NCBI RefSeq assembly: GCF_900456775.1
Contig: NZ_UAUL01000001.1
Span: forward strand, 496,001 to 560,000
Source: Sarcina ventriculi
Lineage (GTDB): Bacteria; Bacillota; Clostridia; Clostridiales; Clostridiaceae
DNA: 64,000 nt
Direction: 5' to 3'
Shown: positions 60,949 to 64,000 of the stretch, piece by piece
How positions within the stretch are numbered: the first letter of the stretch is position 1
Layout of the letters: each line of letters begins with the position of its first letter
Program-made: the position numbers and the translations under genes
The notes under the pieces: model-generated
Database searches by the model: none
Seen by the model: the letters and a program-made list of their open reading frames with translations, nothing else
Told to the model about the DNA's origin: nothing

Positions 60949-61123
60949 ATAAAACACCTCTCTACCTATTTTACATTTATATAATATTAACTTTTTTATC
61001 CCTAGTGATAGTGCAAATTAATACTATATCAATTTAAAATATAATCTATGTATTATATATACGTTTTCTCAAAATATTTTATAACTTAAATTATATGCTA
61101 TTTATCAATATATATGTTATTTA

Positions 61124-61200
61124 TTTGTTTTTAACTTTTTTGACTAATTTTTAATGTTTTTAAAAGTTTTTTTATTTTTTTAAATGTTTTTGAAAGTTTT
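61124..61200 (+). repeat. Three phased repeats upstream of the fru promoter, candidate FruR operators
   Basis: Related units begin at 61124 (TTTGTTTTTAACTTTTTT), 61153 (AATGTTTTTAAAAGTTTT) and 61183 (AATGTTTTTGAAAGTTTT). Spacings of 29 and 30 bases put them on about the same DNA face. The last ends 3 bases before the -35 box, a plausible operator position for the DeoR-type FruR. The rest of 60958-61123 shows nothing. Confidence 0.5.
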
Positions 61201-61203
61201 TGC

Positions 61204-61232
61204 TTGATTTTTACTTTTTATTGTTTTATAAT
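61204..61232 (+). promoter_or_regulatory. fru operon promoter
   Basis: TTGATT (61204-61209) and TATAAT (61227-61232) are separated by 17 bases, 33 bases before the fruR start. Confidence 0.75.
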
Positions 61233-61265
61233 AATATCGTAAACAGTTACAAAGAGGTGAGCTTA

Positions 61266-62012
61266 ATGCTAACAGAAAAACGATATGAAATTATATTATC
61301 ATTACTAAAAGAAAAAGGATTGATTAAAGTAACTGAACTTATGGATTCTACAAATACGTCAGAATCAACTATTAGACGTGATTTATGTACTCTTGAATCT
61401 AAAGGATTACTCCAAAGAATACATGGTGGTGCAAAAAGCATTAATTACACGTCAAAGGAATTAAGCTTTAAAGAAAAATCAACCAAAAACATTCATGAAA
61501 AAAACATTTTAGCAAAATATGCAGCTTCACTTATCGAAGATGGTGAATGTATATTTTTAGATGCTGGTACATCAACTTATGAAATTATTAAATATTTACG
61601 TAATAAAGATATTTTAGTTGTTACAACTGGATTAAATCATATAGATGCATTAGTTGATAATGATATTAGATGTTATATGATTGGAGGAAATGTAAAGTTA
61701 AACACTAAAGCCATAGTTGGTTCCCATGCTATAAAATGCTTAAATAAGTTTAGATTTGATAAATGTTTTATTGGTACTAATGGAATCGATTTAAAAGCAG
61801 GATTCACAACGCCAGATTGTGAAGAAGCTAGTATAAAAAGTTGTGCTATAGATAATTCAAAAATATCTTTTATTTTAGCTGATAACTCAAAATTTAATGA
61901 AATTAGTTTTGTAAAATTTTCTGAGTTAGAAAAATGTATAATAATCACTAATAAAGAAAATGGTATAAATGAGTATAAAGAAATTACAGATATAAAGGTG
62001 GTAGTTAAATAA
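61266..62012 (+). CDS. fruR: DeoR-family fructose operon repressor
   Basis: This 248-residue regulator has a DeoR helix-turn-helix (MLTEKRYEIILSLLKEKGLI, then SESTIRRDLCTLESKGLLQRIHGGA) and an effector domain with D-A-G-T-S-T and G-T-N-G-I-D segments. It controls the fru operon in response to fructose-1-phosphate. ATG at 61266 follows AGAGGTGAGCTTA. An upstream in-frame ATG at 61200 lies before the promoter's -10 box, so it cannot be the start from that promoter. Its stop overlaps the fruK ATG. Confidence 0.92.
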   Translation: MLTEKRYEIILSLLKEKGLIKVTELMDSTNTSESTIRRDLCTLESKGLLQRIHGGAKSINYTSKELSFKEKSTKNIHEKNILAKYAASLIEDGECIFLDAGTSTYEIIKYLRNKDILVVTTGLNHIDALVDNDIRCYMIGGNVKLNTKAIVGSHAIKCLNKFRFDKCFIGTNGIDLKAGFTTPDCEEASIKSCAIDNSKISFILADNSKFNEISFVKFSELEKCIIITNKENGINEYKEITDIKVVVK

Positions 62013-62929
62013 TGATATACACTTTAACTTTAAATCCTTCTATTGACTATGTGGTTAATGTAAATAATTTAACGTTAGGAAAAATCAATAGAACTTTAGA
62101 AGATATAAAATTCCCTGGTGGAAAAGGTATAAATGTTTCTAGAATATTAAGTAATCAACATGTTAGTAATGTAGCCCTTGGTTTTATAGGTGGATTTACT
62201 GGAGAATTTGTTGAGAAATCATTAAAAGATTTAAATATCCATACTGATTTTATTAAAGTTTCTGAAGATACAAGAATTAATGTAAAGGTTAAATCTAACA
62301 CAGAAACTGAAATAAATGGTGCTGGTCCTAAAATAACCGACTCAGAACTTCAAAGTTTATTTAATAAACTTTCAGAATTGAAAACTAATGATATATTAGT
62401 GCTTGCTGGAAATATACAAAATACTCTTCCAAGCACATTATATTCTAAAATTCAAAATTTAGTTTCTAAAAATGGTGTTAAAGTTGTAGTTGATACTTCT
62501 GGAAATGCTTTATTAGAAGCAGTAAAAAATAAACCTTTTTTAATAAAACCAAATAACCACGAAATTGAAGAAATATTTAATGTAAAGATTAATAATACTG
62601 ATGAACTTATAACCTATGGAAAAAAACTTAATGAAATGGGTGCTGAAAATGTAATTATTTCTCTTGCAGGTGACGGAGCTCTTCTTATATGTTCTCAAGG
62701 AGTCTTCTTTGGAAATGCTCCTAAAGGAGAGGTTAAAAATTCAGTTGGCGCTGGTGATTCATTAGTTGGAGGCTTTCTAGCAGAATACTCTAAATCCTCT
62801 GATTTACTAAAAGCATTTAAGAATGGAATAGCCTCTGGTAGTGCTAGTGCCTTTTCATTAGACTTATGTGAAGAAGAATTTGTAAAAAAATTATTGCCAA
62901 TTATAAATATAGTTCCATATAAAAATTAA
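62012..62929 (+). CDS. fruK: 1-phosphofructokinase
   Basis: This 305-residue PfkB-family kinase starts MIYTLTLNPSIDYVVNV, and has FPGGKGINVSRIL and the anion-hole/catalytic GAGDSLVGGFLAEY. It converts fructose-1-phosphate to fructose-1,6-bisphosphate. The start overlaps the fruR stop (TAATG), so translation is coupled. A homologue role in tagatose-6-phosphate metabolism is possible, but the fru context supports FruK. Confidence 0.95.
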   Translation: MIYTLTLNPSIDYVVNVNNLTLGKINRTLEDIKFPGGKGINVSRILSNQHVSNVALGFIGGFTGEFVEKSLKDLNIHTDFIKVSEDTRINVKVKSNTETEINGAGPKITDSELQSLFNKLSELKTNDILVLAGNIQNTLPSTLYSKIQNLVSKNGVKVVVDTSGNALLEAVKNKPFLIKPNNHEIEEIFNVKINNTDELITYGKKLNEMGAENVIISLAGDGALLICSQGVFFGNAPKGEVKNSVGAGDSLVGGFLAEYSKSSDLLKAFKNGIASGSASAFSLDLCEEEFVKKLLPIINIVPYKN

Positions 62930-62946
62930 TTAGGAGGATAATTAAT

Positions 62947-64000
62947 ATGAAAATAGCTGAATTATTAGGTAAAGACACCATTAAGCTAAATTTAAAAGCA
63001 AATAGCAAAATGGAAGTTTTAGACCAATTAGTAGATGTTTTATATGATGCAGGTCGCTTAAATGATAAAGAATTATATAAAGAGGAAATACTTAAAAGAG
63101 AAAGCTTATCATCAACTGGTATTGGTGAAGGAATTGGAATTCCTCATGGTAAAACATCAGCAGTAAAAAAAGCTTCTCTTGCTCTTGGAATATTTAGAGA
63201 TGGTGTTGATTTTGATTCATTAGATGGTGCACCTGTTAATATAGTTTTTATGATAGCAGCTCCAGAAGGTGCAAATAATGAACATTTAGAAACATTATCT
63301 AGGCTATCAGTACTTCTTATGAATCCTGAATTTAAAGAAGGATTACTTTCTTCTAAAGTCCCTGAAGACGTATTCAGTCTTTTGGATAAATTTGAAAAAG
63401 AAGATGAAGATGAAGCTAAACCTAACGATGAAATATCAACAGAATCTGATAGTTCAGATCAAAAATATATAATTGGAGTAACAGCTTGTCCAACCGGTAT
63501 AGCACATACCTATATGGCAGCTGAATCTTTAACTAAAACAGCTCAAGAAATGGGATATAAAGTTAAAATAGAAACAAACGGTTCTACTGGAGTTAAAAAC
63601 GGTTTAACTGCTGAGGATATAGCTAAAGCAGATGGTATAATTGTTGCAGCTGATAAAAAAGTTGAAATGGATAGATTTCTTGGCAAAAAGGTTGTAATAG
63701 TTCCAGTTGTACAAGCTATGAAAAGACCTAAAGAACTTATTGAAGAATCACTAACAACAGCACCTATTTACTCTAAAGATGCTAAAGGCGGAGAAACTTC
63801 AATAGCTGGAATGCTTGGAGCTGATAAGAGAGGTGGAGTATATAAACACCTTATGAGTGGTATCTCAAACATGTTACCATTTGTTATTGGTGGAGGTATT
63901 TTAATCGCATTATCATATGCTTTTGGTATTCATTCAGCCGATCCTTCAAGCCCACAATATAACTTCTTTGCTTATATTTTAAATACCGTAGGATCTAAAT
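62947..64000 (+). CDS. fruA: PTS fructose transporter EIIABC, cut by window edge
   Basis: About 351 codons are present. They comprise an EIIA domain with His67 in GIGIPHGKT, an acidic Asp/Glu/Ser linker (about 145-172), and an EIIB domain with Cys181 in GVTACPTGIAHTY. The start of the EIIC membrane domain (KHLMSGISNMLPFVIGGG) follows. It imports fructose as fructose-1-phosphate. AGGAGG precedes the ATG, 17 bases after fruK. The rest of EIIC is outside the window. Confidence 0.94.
   Translation, partial: MKIAELLGKDTIKLNLKANSKMEVLDQLVDVLYDAGRLNDKELYKEEILKRESLSSTGIGEGIGIPHGKTSAVKKASLALGIFRDGVDFDSLDGAPVNIVFMIAAPEGANNEHLETLSRLSVLLMNPEFKEGLLSSKVPEDVFSLLDKFEKEDEDEAKPNDEISTESDSSDQKYIIGVTACPTGIAHTYMAAESLTKTAQEMGYKVKIETNGSTGVKNGLTAEDIAKADGIIVAADKKVEMDRFLGKKVVIVPVVQAMKRPKELIEESLTTAPIYSKDAKGGETSIAGMLGADKRGGVYKHLMSGISNMLPFVIGGGILIALSYAFGIHSADPSSPQYNFFAYILNTVGSK

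Noticed and set aside
61200-61265. Longer FruR N-terminus starting at 61200
   Set aside because: That start lies upstream of the -10 box (61227-61232) and has no ribosome-binding site; ATG at 61266 has one.

Overview
This is a low-GC Gram-positive chromosome segment. The rRNA operon, strong GGAGG ribosome-binding sites, frequent TTG/GTG starts and dense hairpin-plus-U terminators all point to a Clostridium sensu stricto species (cluster I). From memory, the 16S is clearly clostridial but does not look identical to C. perfringens, so I do not name a species. I see no phage, transposon or CRISPR. It reads as core chromosome carrying a large cell-surface biogenesis region.

Layout. (1) 1-11177: the start of a polysaccharide flippase gene, an LCP wall-polysaccharide ligase, then a putative S-layer assembly module. 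The module holds an accessory SecA2, an MBOAT O-acyltransferase with its SGNH/AlgX-like partner, a protein with a duplicated SLAP-like domain, an unrecognised cytoplasmic protein and an abundant-looking secreted protein. (2) 11349-25744: a leftward surface-polysaccharide cluster with a priming sugar transferase, GDP-mannose and dTDP-rhamnose synthesis, four GT2 and one GT4 glycosyltransferases, an acyltransferase, a Wzy-like polymerase and an O-antigen-ligase-like protein. (3) 26228-38899: housekeeping and metabolism. This includes two Cof-type HAD phosphatases, a GlcT antiterminator with its RAT/terminator switch and PTS glucose transporter, an MFS transporter behind a Fur-box-like palindrome, prfC, a small protein, an M18 aminopeptidase, a frameshifted glucosaminidase and a CDF metal exporter. 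(4) 39017-51187: a YfhO glycosylation operon, an amino-acid ABC transporter behind two ARG boxes, HelD, and DUF3006-lepB-ftsH. (5) 51304-58470: lysA, a NUDIX gene, and an rRNA operon (16S-23S-tRNA-Glu, no 5S seen) with tandem promoters. (6) 58471-64000: a cysteine hydrolase, an AI-2E-family permease, an EIIA-Glc-like protein without its histidines, and the fruR-fruK-fruA operon running off the window.

How it fits together. The most striking part is 666-11177. Its gene content parallels the Bacillus anthracis S-layer locus (secA2, slaP, patA/patB, S-layer genes), but no SLH or CWB2 anchoring domain and no csaB are visible. The neighbouring polysaccharide cluster could make the glycan that the acyltransferase decorates, the LCP enzyme attaches to peptidoglycan and the secreted protein binds. 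Sugar uptake is represented twice, by GlcT-controlled glucose PTS and FruR-controlled fructose PTS. All functional calls rest on sequence recognition by eye, not on database searches.
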